Positions 35,119 through 46,230 of a DNA stretch of 64,000 bases are shown piece after piece (the stretch's first letter is position 1; the number at the start of each line of letters is the position of its first letter). The position numbers and the translations under genes were made by a program. The notes beneath the pieces were generated by a model. That model worked only from the letters and a program-made list of their open reading frames with translations, had not been told where the DNA came from and made no database searches. The DNA comes from Cocos nucifera. Its lineage: Eukaryota; Streptophyta; Magnoliopsida; Arecales; Arecaceae. The stretch covers positions 558,001 through 622,000 of the forward strand of contig QRFJ01000780.1 in the NCBI GenBank assembly GCA_006176705.1, read 5' to 3'.

Positions 35119-36987
35119 ACTGGTATCAGAGCCAAGGTTCTAAAAGTATTTAGATCTAATTTTAAATTTATTTTAATTAAAAAATAAATAATTTTAGATG
35201 TCACATGAGATGTGATCAGATCTAAAATTAGAAAAAATTAAAATTAAATAATTTGGATCTAAGATTAGAAATATGCATGACTAGTTCTAAAATAGAATAG
35301 TTCTATAGAATAGTCTTGCATATTTTTGATTTAATCTGATTAAATCATATTTTAGATCTATTTATTTACTATTTTTTGAATATTATAATGGTTATAATAA
35401 CATCTAAAAAATAGTAAATAAAATTATTTAATTTTAAATATCATATGAGATATGATTGATGCATGTTTAGACTAGTTGTAGAATAGTTCTACATAATTAT
35501 CTAGATTAAAATTTATTTTGATTAGATTAATTTAAATCTAATTTTTTAGATTATTATGAGATAATTTAGATCTAAAAATATGCATGATTCGATACATGAG
35601 ATGTATGCAAAATATGCCATGATTAGATCTGATTTGTATATGAGATATATGATATAGATCTAAAACTGTTTTATAGTATTGCATGTTCCTGATTAAGGCG
35701 TTCCTCTTGGCCGTCCGGTCATAAGAATGAAGAAGGGTTTAAAGGCCCTCTCTTCCCATTCGATGGGGTGTTCTTATGATGTGTAGGGGTGCTGCGTGTT
35801 CGTCCTTAATCAGAAATCCAAAACTTACTTTCTGCAAAACCCTAGATCCTGAAACCCTAGGATTTATTGTGCATATTTTGTTTATGAACCCTACTTAACT
35901 AAAAATTAAGATTATGGAATATCAATTATATCTAAAATTGAGAATTTTAGATCTAAGACATATTCATAATACTGGGTTCGGGCTTGGGTAGCTCAATTAG
36001 GTCTAAGCGGTTGATCAAATCGAATCAAGAGTTGGTTAGATGGGATCAACAATGCTTAAATTGACCAGCCTAATAGGATTAAGTCTGGGTCAAGATCGAG
36101 TCACGATCAAGCAAGACCTAATTAGGCTCAGAGGTTAGAGTCTGAATTGTAGGCTAACCCAATTGGTTCTGGCTCAATAATTTGGTGTCTAAGGTAAGTT
36201 TGGCACATACGACCGACTGATTTTTAATTGGAAGCTACTCAACCTGAATGCGTTCTTATACGAGTTAATGGCATATTCCTTCCACCGGTCTCACTTATCT
36301 GGCCATATCTGTTGACACAGTTCTGATCTGAGGTGGTTAATAATCCGAGCTAACCTATGCCACTAGGTTAGTCATAATTGTTATGACTATGATAAGTCTA
36401 GTTTAATGAGACCTGAATCAATTCTTCCTAAGAAAAGATTAAGTCTGAGGTCTTCCACCATTGTAGACGTGCGGGCCCTTCCCGGGGTTAATTATTCTCG
36501 GCTGGATACAGTGGCTCAATTGCACTGGGAAGATGCAACCATGTCTATTAGGCATTGGATGCTATGGGCTGGAGGATGAGTTGGGCTCAATATTCTGGAT
36601 ATGGTGAGAGACTCAATTAGGAACCCAGTCTATGCAAATGGTGGGTCTGACTTAACTAAGGAGTGGATCAATATTTTGGATACGGTGAGATTCATGAATT
36701 AAAGATCATGTTTGGGTGCATTATGATTAGAGAATCATTGAACAAGAGTTGTTCACTCATTGGCTAACCCATCATCAATAACTGTTAGGTGAGGTGATGA
36801 GTCAGTTGGTGAGACCGCACCACCCACTAGAAATCATTAATCGTGGAGATTTTTGCATCTCTACAGAGGGAGTGTAGGAATCCGAGAAAATAATGGGAGC
36901 TAATTTGTTTAAAAATAAAATTTCTAAATAAATTGATCAAGTTAAAATTATAATATCTAACTAGAATCTTTGACTCTCTATAGGAAA
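35119..36987 (+). other. Cop3 primer site and long leader
   Basis: TGGTATCAGAGC at 35121-35132 is a perfect initiator-Met tRNA type primer-binding site, two bases after the LTR. The following 1.85 kb leader is non-coding: 35140-35660 is dense in TTAGATCTRA words, and the remainder has no recognisable protein until the gag ATG at 36988. Confidence 0.85.
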
Positions 36988-37830
36988 ATGTCTGCGTCCA
37001 ACCCATTGGCACGTATCTTGGATACATATAGACTGACTGGACCCAATTATAAAGATTGGCTCAGGAACTACAAAATAGTTTTGGGTTTCGAGAAGTTAAC
37101 CCATGTACTAGACTAGAACCCTCCCACCTTACCAGCCCATCCATCCATTGAACAGAGAGCGTCTCTGGAGAAATGGATAGACGAAGATAATAAGGCCAGA
37201 TATTACATGTTGGGCTCGATGTCTGATGAGCTCTAGCGCCAATATGAAGATATCGGGACTGCTCGCCAAATGTTGGCTCACCTGTAGGAGATGTTTGGTG
37301 AACAGAGTCACGCAGCCAAATATCAAGTCACGAAATGACTTTTTAAGGCTAAGATGCATGATGGGCAGTCAGTCCAAGATCACTGTCTGACAATGATCAA
37401 GGACATGGAGAAGCTTGAGAAGCTCGGTGTGAAGTTAGACTTGGACCTGCAGAACGATATTATTCTACAATCCTTGACTGATGCATATGGACAATTCATC
37501 ATGAATTACCACATGCATAAACTTCAAAATTCCTTGGCCGAATTAATGAATATGCTGGTTACCGCTGAGCTTTCTATGAAAGATTCTAAAGGCTCAATTC
37601 TTGCTATGGAATGGACTTCTTCCAAAAGAAAGTCTTATGGAAAGAAAAAGAAGTCTACGAAAAAGCAGAAGGTGGAAGAAGCAAAGAAGAAGAAGGCAGA
37701 ACCAAAGAAAAAGGCCGCTGGCAAAAGAAAGTGTTTTCATTGCAACAGCGATGGCCATTGGAAGCGGAACTGCCCTACTTACCTGACCATCCTGAAGAAT
37801 AAGAAGAAAGGTCCTTCTGGAGGTATGCTC
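36988..37830 (+). pseudogene. Cop3 gag
   Basis: Starts MSASNPLARILDTYRLTGPN, the usual opening of this copia gag type, then YKDWLRNYKIVLGFEKLTHV. It contains four in-frame stops at 37114, 37234, 37285 and 37336, after which it is open: VQDHCLTMIKDMEKLEKLGV, then LQNDIILQSL and FIMNYHMHKLQNSLAELMNM. A Lys-rich stretch (37615-37730) leads to the zinc knuckle CFHCNSDGHWKRNC (37732-37773). The stops look like CAG-to-TAG or CGA-to-TGA changes. The length is normal for copia gag. Confidence 0.92.
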
Positions 37831-38058
37831 GTTATTGAGTCTAACCTTACGATTTCTTCTGCATCTAGTTGGGTGCTTGACTCTAGTTCTAGTGCTCATC
37901 TGTGCACTTCCATGCAGGGTCATGAGGATAGCAGGAGGTTGAGGGATGGAGACATGATCCTACGCATCGGTAATGGAGCAAGAGTTGCTACTGTAGCCGT
38001 GAGAACATATCCTCTTCGATTACCATCTGGTTTAGACTTAGTTTTGAAAGACTGTTTA
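37831..38058 (+). pseudogene. Cop3 protease, cut at the gap
   Basis: In frame with gag. It reads SASSWVLDSSSSAHLCTSM where plant copia proteases have WILDSGASSHMC, so the catalytic Asp-Ser-Gly is Asp-Ser-Ser. It continues GHEDSRRLRDGDMILRIGNG and VRTYPLRLPSGLDLVLKDCL, the end of protease leading to the pre-integrase domain, and then hits the run of N. The Gly-to-Ser change alone would be expected to inactivate it. Confidence 0.85.
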
Positions 38059-38083
38059 NNNNNNNNNNNNNNNNNNNNNNNNN
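38059..38083. other. Assembly gap of 25 N
   Basis: Twenty-five N bases. The left side ends at the protease C-terminus; the right side resumes just before the copia RT. Pre-integrase, integrase and linker, expected to span well over 1 kb, are missing, so the gap length is most likely a placeholder. Confidence 0.95.
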
Positions 38084-39172
38084 GCTCATGGTATAATCCC
38101 CAAACCTACAAACGAGGCGATAGTCAGGATATCGACTCGAGAAATGGCTAGAGGCAATTGCCAGTCAAAATATTGACTCGATGCATCTCAAATCAAGTTT
38201 GGATCTTGGTAGATACCAGAAAGGTATAGTTACCTAATTGGTGTAAATGGATATCTTCAGAGAATAGATTGGTGCAGGATGAAAAATGGGAAACATTTCA
38301 AGGCTAGCCTAGTGCAATAAGGTTATGTCAACCACGAAAAAAAAAAAAAGATATATGACTATCAGGAATACTTCTTTTCCCATGGCTAATGCTAAAATCC
38401 ATCCGACATTGCCTTGCCATTGTAGCCTATGTCGATTACAAAAATTAGCAAATGAACCGTAAAAATGGCATTCTTGAAACGGATTCTTGAGGAAGAATAT
38501 CTAATATGGAACACCGTTGGTTTCACATCCAGTGATATCTGATACCGCACAAGTTTGCAAGCTGCAAATATCCACTTATGAACTTAGCAAGCATCCGAGC
38601 TGGAACACTTCATTTCAATGATTGAGTCAAAACGTTTGATTTCATCAAAAAATATAAGAGAAATTCGTGTGTTATTCAAAAAGGGGTTTGTGGGAGCGCG
38701 GTTTGTTCTTCGCTCGTATGTACGTGGAATGACATCCTCCTTATGTGGGAATGATTATTCTCATGGGTTGACAACAGTCAAATTATGGTTGTCGAAAGGA
38801 ATTCTCCATGTAAAACCTATGACGAAAGCACTCTTTATTCTAGTGGAATTAAGGTCATAGGCGATTGACCGAATAGGATGCAGGACTTTCACAGAAGATT
38901 TTACTAGAGAAAGTACTAAAGAAGGTTAGTATGGAAAAACTCTAAGGAGGGGATTTATACCATTCAGACATGAGTATTCTATTCTTTTCCAAAAGATGTT
39001 GCCCTAGCACACCTGAGGAATATAGAACACATGAGCAATGATCTCCTTATGCTTCTGCCAATAGGAGCCTCATGTGCCATGCTATGGTACAGCGAGGCTT
39101 AGAATGTCCCATACTTATGAGTGTTCGTAAAGAGATTATCAGTCAAATTCATATGAAGAACACTAGACTTCT
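38084..39172 (+). pseudogene. Cop3 reverse transcriptase, many frameshifts
   Basis: Fragments in changing frames follow copia RT in order: a segment before RT (..NQVWILVDTRK), PNWCKWISSENRLVQDEKWE for PIGCKWIYKRK..DG.VET, IDYQEYFFPMANAKIHPTLP for the DY.ETFSPVA.L.SIR..LA region, KVCKL-like and SWNT-like text near 38560-38610, then IKSF-like FDFIKKYKRNSC, YVDDILL-like CTWNDILLMWE near 38730 and PEEIEHMSN-like text near 39010-39040. The catalytic YVDD is lost. Damage is denser here than in gag or RNase H. Confidence 0.8.
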
Positions 39173-39724
39173 ATGAAATGTATCCTTAAGTACTTAAGAA
39201 GAACTAAGGATATGATGTTGGTCTTTGGTAATGGAGATCTCCAAGTTCAGGGATACACAGACTTGGATTTCATATCCGATATAGATGATCGAAAGTCGAC
39301 ATCTGAGAGTCTGTTTGTATGCAATGGTGGTGCTATCAGCTGGAAGAGTTCCAAACAAATGGTCATAGCAGATTCCATCATGGAAGCAGAATATATCGCT
39401 GCATCAGAGGCTACAAAGGAAGCATTCTGATACAAGAAGTTTGCTGCAGAAATCGGAGTAATGCCATCAGATGCCATTCCTCTATACTGCGACAACAATG
39501 GCGCCATAGCTCTTGCTAAGGAGCTAAGATCTCATCAGAAATCCAAGCATATTGAGCGGCGATACCACCTCATCTGCAATTACCTCGAGAAGGGTTACGT
39601 TGAGGTCAAGAGAGTCGACTCCACAGATAATGTGGCAGACCCACTTACAAAGCCGTTGGGCCAGCAAAGGATCGAAACCCACCTTGAGAAGATGGGACTT
39701 AGACTTGTAGCCAATTGGCTTTAG
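39173..39724 (+). pseudogene. Cop3 RNase H
   Basis: Nearly open: MKCILKYLRRTKDMMLVFGN, then GYTDLDFISDIDDRKSTSES, CNGGAISWKSSKQ and MEAEYIAASEATKEAF. One TGA stop at 39428 replaces the usual Trp. Then PLYCDNNGAIALAKELRSHQ and ADPLTKPLGQQRIETHLEKM, ending ..VANWL with TAG at 39722. Catalytic acids in YTDLD, EAEY and CDNN are present. The end lies 14 bp before the 3' LTR, normal for copia. The minus-strand ORFs here are shadows. Confidence 0.92.
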
Positions 39725-39738
39725 GACAAGTGGGAGAT
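39725..39738 (+). other. Cop3 polypurine tract
   Basis: GACAAGTGGGAGAT directly before the 3' LTR (TGTTAG at 39739), the classic plant copia AAGTGGGAGATTGTT junction. Confidence 0.9.
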
Positions 39739-41991
39739 TGTTAGATATATGTGCCCTAGAAGCCAGAATTGGCTGACACTTATAATACACTTTTAGGCAA
39801 AATTATAATTTTGACTAATATCAATAAAATGGGTTATTTTCTATCACATATGTGTATTTAGTTCTTGATACATCCTTTGAGTTAATTGTAATGATAATTC
39901 ATATTTCAGAGATTAAAATTTAAGACATGAATAATCATTGTTAACTCATAAAATGCTCTCGACCATAGGATCATCACGAGGATGGTGATTGATCCAGAAG
40001 GTTGGTGTATAATCGCTTCTCTTTAGTAGATGAGTCTTAAGTCTATGGTGTGGAGACACCGGAGCGAGAGTACAAGTACTCGTTAGAGAATGAGGGCACT
40101 GAGCATGACCACCTCGAGTAGTCATTAGGGAATCTACCTTCTCGTCAATGACTGACTCGATGTTGCAGTAGTGTGTCTGATTCTTTGATCTGAGATGCAT
40201 CGGCAGTTCACCTTGAGGGTGTTATAGTTTGACTACGTCATTACTTGATCTCCTAGCCATTCGAAACCCTGAGGTGTATGTTGGCTATAGCATGTTCATT
40301 ATAGAAACTGGATGGCATCAAGATGGAATCTATCTACCTCGTGGTAGAGGAGCAGCCCTATGATGATCATGAGAATCAAGTTCAGAAGTCCATGGCCATG
40401 GCAGAGTGAAATAACAGAAAGAGTTTCTATTTAGATTTTCACATCGGACTCGAATCGAATGATTACATCATATGATAGAAATTAGGGTTTGACGAGTTTA
40501 CCTTAGCCCTAATCTGATCGGGGCTCAAGATAGAAGAACTTAATCACACAGGTAGCTGCACCAAGAGGTTCACATTCAGCTCTGATGGGTTGCCACCATA
40601 TACTGCTAGGTGTCATTGGTGGATTTTGGGAGCAATTAGAATGATTTAGATGATCGATCATTCTAGCTTTTCGAATCAGAAGAGTTCTGATCCATTGAAA
40701 GGATTTCGATGATGTCGATGATAGAGATCATGACATATCCCATTACCATACAGAATTGAACTAACTGGGTCACACAAAAGGTTTTGAATCTTAGTGATCA
40801 TCAATTAACTAGTCCAATTCAATTGATCTGAATGAGATTCAATTAGGTTCAAGAAAATCGTGCTAGCACTCGATTGAACCTAACGTTCTTCCTTTACTAT
40901 CATAAATAAGTTATCCTACCTGAGCCAAAGGAGTTTGTGCTCAATCAGAGGCCTTCATATGGTTTGACTGAAGGTTGTCCAAGTCAAAAAAAGTTGTCTT
41001 ATTTTGTAAGACATTACCTACCATTTTTGGTCACCTATCATTTCTTGTTCTTTGACTTTGGTCAAAAGTCTACCTTTGACTGTCAAATATTGACCATTGA
41101 TACTTTGACTTTTGACCACATTCAGCACCTATTGGAGAGCTGGTGGGGCTTGTCCTCCCTGCAGAACTTGGGAAGGAGGAGGGCGCAGCCATCCTAGGTG
41201 TGTGCCCAAGTTGGAGGCGCCTAGGAGTCCTTGTTGGAAAAGGACTCCATCCTTTTTGGATTCCAATTAGAGTTCTCCTAAGAACCAACTTTGACTGGTC
41301 TTAGCGCTCTCTAGAAGAAATCCAGGGACTCTATTCCATTAATCAGATTTAGATCTATTTCAAAAGAGTTTGATTGTGTTGGAAAAAGAGAAGTTGATCA
41401 CAGAGTCTATAAATAAGACCCTTGCCCAACCCAGATTTGATTGGAAGTGATTGAAAGGAATCACAATCCATGGCTCAAGGCTCCTCTCCCCTCTTCCTCC
41501 ATGCCAAACCACCTTCTCCCTCTCCTCTCACGTCCAAAGGTTTTGGACCTTGGTTGGTGCAATCTAGACAAGAGAAAAGCGACTAAAAGCTAGAAGGCTG
41601 CGCTGCTACAAAGGACGACTGCTGATCTTCAAAAGGAGTTTTGAAGATCCTCCAGATCAGATCCAGATCTGATTTTTAGAGATGTGATAGAGAAGAAGAG
41701 GATCTCCAGATCCAGACCAAGTGGATATCGGTAGAGGCCAGGCACTTGCGTGGCTAGATCTAAAACCTTCCGCTGCATATAGCATCATCAACGGATAATA
41801 GGATTACCTATATCAAGATAAATTAAATTAAATTTAATTTATCTAGATTTTATTTAATTTCTAAAATAATAATAATTAGATCTGAAACATCTTAGATCTG
41901 ATCTAGATCAAAGAGAAAAAATTTTGAAATTTATCTCTTGATCTCATCAAATCTAAATGAACTTGGTCCGAAAAATCTGGATTTCCCTTCA
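39739..41991 (+). repeat. Cop3 3' LTR
   Basis: 2253 bp, with the same ends as the 5' LTR. The differences are unusually rich in one- to three-base deletions, most obvious between 40740 and 41560. The target duplication GGGTT follows. Confidence 0.92.
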
Positions 41992-41996
41992 GGGTT

Positions 41997-42521
41997 GAAG
42001 GCCTTCGTCGTGTGCCCATTTCGGAGGAGTTCGAGCTTCTGAAGAGGAAGCTTGAAAGGAGTTCGGCTCCCATGGGCATCTGGTTGGAGGTACGTGGCTA
42101 AAGCTCGACCGCTGGAGAGTTCGGTAGGAGCTCGATCGATCGAACGGGATGTCAGAGAGGAGTCCGGCTCCTGAAGAGGTCCGCCCGGAGGGTGTCTGAG
42201 ATGAGTCCAGCTCCCGAAGAAGTCCGTTCGAAGGGTGTTTGGGATGAGTCCAGCTCCCGAAGAAGTCCGTCCGAAGGGTGTCTGGGATGAGTCCAGCTCC
42301 CAAAGAAGTCCGACCAAAGAGGAAGCTTGGAGGAGAGTTCGGCTCTCGTATGCATCTGGCTGGAGGAGTGCGGCTAAAGTTTGGCCGCTGGGAGTTCGGA
42401 AGGAGCTCGGTCACTAGAAGTTTGGCTAAAGCCCGGCCGCTTAGAGTTCTTCTGCGGTTACTAGTTGCATTAAGCTGAGCATCGAACTAGACTTCGATGG
42501 GAGCGGGGTTTATCCCCAATA
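41997..42521 (-). repeat. TatN 5' LTR, proximal part
   Basis: Continues 32824 across Cop3 and is collinear with 27736-28258. It carries the three 43-bp units (about 42188-42316) and ends CAATA, followed by target duplication GAAAC and Tat host sequence. Confidence 0.9.
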
Positions 42522-42526
42522 GAAAC

Positions 42527-43020
42527 CATGGGTGTTAATGTTTGATGGTTTGAAGACAAATGAAATAGCTGGTGCTAGAGTTTGTTAATATCTCCAACTA
42601 GAGTTCAAACCCAGCCATCATTCCAGTTGGCTTTTTCATGTTCAAACAACTAGGCCAAATGTGAAGGCTTTGATAATCAGCCTTGACATTTTATTGTAGT
42701 TGGGAATAACAACTACTAAAGTAATTAGAGATTCTCAAATAGTGTTAAAATAGATTAGCAGAGAATACAAATGTAATAGTAAAACATTGATCAGATATTA
42801 TATGAAGACCATGGAATTGATGCAACAATTTGTAGAAGTAATTTTAGAGTTTATTTCAAGAATGGAGAATCATTTGGCGAATGAGCTAGTGCAAATCGCA
42901 TCTAGGTTGAAGATACTAGAAGGTATATTAGGAAGAACAATTAAAGTGGAAAGAACAGTTTTATCGCCAGTGGTAGATGATCGAAGGGACTATTATATTA
43001 ACATAAATGAACTCTAGGTC
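42527..43020 (+). pseudogene. Tat second (archaeal-type) RNase H
   Basis: Begins PWVLMFDGLKTNEIAGA directly after TatN. Tat elements have W.L.FDGS..G.GAGV..VSP here, the extra RNase H typical of the lineage. Then KALIISLDILL..LGI, VIRDSQIVLK..ISREYKCN and MKTMELMQQFVEVILEFISR, ENHLANELVQIASRL (N..AD.LA..AS). Stops occur at several points. The open 76-residue ORF at 42787-43017 is its C-terminal part. Confidence 0.8.
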
Positions 43021-43528
43021 ACTCAAGATGATTGGAGATATCCGATTGTGCAATATCTCAAAGATCCATTAGGAAGAGTGGATACGAAGATCAGATTAAA
43101 ATATTTATGCTATGTTTTGATTGATGAAGAGCTATGTAAGAGAAGACCAGTATGGCCCTTCTTTTGAGATATGGTATTGGAGAGAGAGATCCTTATTGAT
43201 GATGAGAGAAGTCCATAAAGAACAGTGGGACTATACAAGTTGGTCAAAAAATGCAATTGGTTAATTATCCGAACATGGTATTTTTTGGGCCCAAAGATGC
43301 AAGAAGATTACATTCGCGTATAGAAAGAGCTCGCCAAGCGTTGTTAAAAACAATGAAACCAATTCAAAGAATCCTTACAACAGAGATGCAATATGTGATT
43401 AAATTCTTGACCATTTTAGGGGGATGGGGTCAATGGATTTGATTGTCAATTTATCTAATCCTCTTCAAGAGGCCGTGAGTAATATTATTAACACCGATTA
43501 CTTTACTAAGTAGTTAAAGTGATTCATT
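43021..43528 (+). pseudogene. Tat integrase, N-terminal part
   Basis: WRYPIVQYLKDPLGRVDTKI and DEELCKRRPV lead into the zinc-binding region, which is heavily decayed, then QRILTTEMQYVIKF. The catalytic-core start follows: MGSMDLIVNLSNPLQEAVSN, then NTDYFTK. The usual continuation KWVEA is changed to a stop and a shift, and Ath3 begins at 43529. In Tat this region reads W.MD.IG.......G..FI.VATDYFTKWVEA. Confidence 0.75.
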
Positions 43529-45390
43529 TGATGATATATTAATTATAATATAAAAATTAATTAAAATCTATGTAATTAATTTTATATTTTATATTTAATA
43601 TTTTTTTATTGATTTTTGTATGTGAATTAGATATTTATAATCTTATCACAAATTAACTAGAAATGATTTCTCTCAATATATGCAGATGAATGCTCAAGTT
43701 TCCAATATTCCAGGCTTGTTCCATGAATAGGAAAATATATAGATGCCGAAGAAAGGACCTAATGAATTTAAAAAAAAATATAAAGAATAAAAGGCTATTG
43801 CGATGGGGTGCTGGGTTTCAATGGAAAACGGATTGAGCGCAGTTGGAGAGAAGGAAAATGAGGACATGCGTGGGATAAAAGGAGAAGTTTTGTTTCTTTT
43901 TGAAAACTTCTTATAAAAGAAAGGATCCTCACCGGCGGCTTTCACTTTTGGCACATGAGTACAAGGGAATGGATTCACACGAAACAGGCACACGACTTCG
44001 GATAAATAGAAAAGAATATACGGAAGAAAAAAATAAAATATATATATATTTTTAAAAAATAATAAATAGTATTTTTTTCTTATCTTATCTTTCATTCTTT
44101 TTCTTCCATCACATTCATTCATTTTCTTTTGCTTTCCCATCTCAACCATCCATTCTAATGCATTCTTTTATTAGTCCCATATCTAAAAATCAAAAAAATC
44201 CCTTCCCTCCTAACACCTATAAATAAAGTTCAGTGCCTCTATCTTATTTATCTCTCTCCACACCACAACTCTTGTAGGGATCTATGTGACATACAGAAAT
44301 ATCTATTTAATAAATTTTTTATTTATCTTTTTTTACTTTCTTCCATCATTCCAACACATGAGAAGGAGAGTTAGCCATGGAAAGATCGACCAAGAGAGAC
44401 TTTATTTTATTTTTTTTAGCCATGAAAAGATCGACCAGGAAAAATTTTATTTTACTTTTTTTTTTTGTTTCAACTCTAAGCCCTATTAATGGATTAGGAG
44501 TTAAAAATCTTCTCTTTGTATTAGAAACTTTTATCAGCAACGAAAATTAATTTCTTTTTCATCAATTTAATTTTTAACAAATAGGATAGTTTATGTTCCT
44601 ATATTAAATTCTTGTAATTTTTAATTTCAGCACCAGAATAGTTTATTTTTCTTGCTAAGCACTAGAATAGTTTATTTCTACAATTTAAATTTTAGTAAAT
44701 AGTATAAAATTTAATTTTAATTAATTTTAAAAATTTTTAATTTAAATCATGTATAGCTAAGCAATTTTTTAGGATTTGCGATGAAGCTAAACCATGATTA
44801 AAAGCTTTTCCTTAGGATTTCTTATTTACTTTTATTTTTTAGAGTTCTTCTTTCTTCAAGCTTCTTACCAAGAGACTTAATAGACTATCATTGGATTTCA
44901 ATCTCTTTATAGTTCATGCTTGATTTGGTGCAAGAAGGATAATACGAAGAAGGCCTATAATTTTGTTAATTTCTTTTCTCTTTTTTCTTGTGAAAAATTT
45001 TGATGGATTATTATTGAGTCAAAATCTCTTCATAGTCTATACTTGGATAACACAAGAGAAACAGTTGAAAGAAAATTTTTTTAATTTAGATGAATGTTTG
45101 TCCATGCATTATGCCTTAATCAAAAGACATCATAAGAAAAATCTTAAAAAGGCTTTCTAATTTATTGGTCTAGTGGATTCAAAAATCCTAGATCTTTAGA
45201 TTATTATTCTCTACAATTAATTTACTATTTAGTAGTAAGTAACAAATAATTCTCTAAACTCTTTATTAAAGCTCGTCTGAGCAAGAATTTGAACATAATT
45301 TAAACATAATTTCTCATGGGATTAACCCATACTTGCTGGACATGCTACTTTGCACACCGTGTGCTTGCAGTTTTAATTTAAGACATATCA
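43529..45390 (+). repeat. Ath3 5' LTR
   Basis: About 1862 bp, collinear with 50106-51911. The ORFs inside (43694-44149, 44286-44540, 44963-45160) recur in shifted form in the 3' LTR and are not genes. TATAAATA at 44218-44225 is conserved at 50793-50800. Confidence 0.88.
44218..44225 (+). promoter_or_regulatory. TATA box of Ath3 LTR
   Basis: TATAAATA followed by AAGTTCA and a CTCTCTCCACA tract 35-45 bp on, kept in both LTRs. Confidence 0.65.
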
Positions 45391-46230
45391 AGTTTTTGGC
45401 ACCATTGTTGAAAAATTGGCATATTTTAAATTGTGTTCTAAATTCTTATTCTTCGTGCTTTTAGCTTAGTTTTAATCTAACCTTTCTAACTTTCTTATCT
45501 TGCCTTGCAGAAAATTGATGAGTGCTAGAAATCAAGTACATTATTTAACTTTTTTCTTTGCCTTTAGCTTATTAATTTGATCTTAGTTTATTATTAGTTT
45601 TTAATTAAAACTTGTTTGTTCTTATTGGTTGTGCATAAGCATATCTAAACTACATTAAGAGCACAAACCTAAACAAGATAAGATGAAAATTTCATCATCA
45701 TTTCTTAGCCCACAAATAAGTTTTTTTATTTACATTCATCCTAACCCTTTAATAAAATTAATTAGATGTCATCCCTAGGGACATTCGAGCTCATTAGGAT
45801 AAGACATCCGAAAGAGTTGGACCGAATCAAGATTGGCTAGTTGACTGATATCTAGAAAAGAGATTCAGGAACAAGCACCTGAAGAAAGGTGGTTCTTTAA
45901 TTGGTTCCGTTTGCTTATCTGGTCAATCTAATTGATGTTTAAGGAAAGCAACGGAGTGACTCCCACCGATCTTATCCTTACTTGGCTAGTTGGCTAGTTA
46001 GTCTCTGACTTGGAGGGCTCCAAGGCGGTCTTGGCAGTTAGAAGCTATCTAGAATTAAGGTAACCTAGGATAGATATTTGCTTGATAAGTGTTTGAAAAA
46101 AAATTTAAAAAAATCTTAACTAATTCTTTTTCTTCTCTCTTCTTTAACTTTTTTTTAAAAAAATGAAAAAACTATATTTAATTTTAACCTTTATTAAAAT
46201 ATTAAAAAAATAAAAAATATATAAAACAAA
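45391..46230 (+). other. Ath3 primer site and leader
   Basis: TTTTTGGCACCATTGTTG at 45393-45410 is a decayed form of TTTTTGGCGCCGTTGCTG (Asp-tRNA type primer site of Athila-like elements). The rest of the leader is A/T-rich and non-coding; short patches near 45775-46070 show no protein homology. Confidence 0.65.

Larger units (their letters stand above)
32825..41991 (+). mobile_element. Cop3, copia element with LTRs of about 2.3 kb
   Basis: Plus-strand element flanked by a perfect target duplication GGGTT (32820-32824, 41992-41996) within the TatN 5' LTR. The LTRs are 32825-35118 and 39739-41991, with TGTTAG starts and CTTCA ends. It has an initiator-Met primer site, gag, a protease start, RT pieces, RNase H and a polypurine tract. 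The integrase is missing at a 25-N gap (38059-38083). A further LTR of the same family lies at 1-1560. Gag and RT are broken, so this copy is not autonomous as sequenced. Confidence 0.93.
27279..42521 (-). mobile_element. TatN, non-autonomous Tat-like element with minisatellites
   Basis: Flanked by perfect target duplication GAAAC (27274-27278, 42522-42526) inside the Tat host between its two RNase H regions. The LTRs are 980 bp each: 27279-28258 (3' end of the element) and 32370-32824 plus 41997-42521 (5' LTR, split by Cop3). Orientation is minus: a purine tract (GGGAGTGAGGGA on the minus strand) adjoins the left LTR, a primer-site-like segment adjoins the right LTR, and gag pieces read on the minus strand. 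The 4.1 kb interior has gag fragments and two tandem arrays but no protease, RT or integrase. Confidence 0.88.

Noticed and set aside
43694..44149. The 151-residue minus-strand ORF in the Ath3 LTR
   Set aside because: It lies opposite to the element sense, has no domain, and is not kept open in the 3' LTR.
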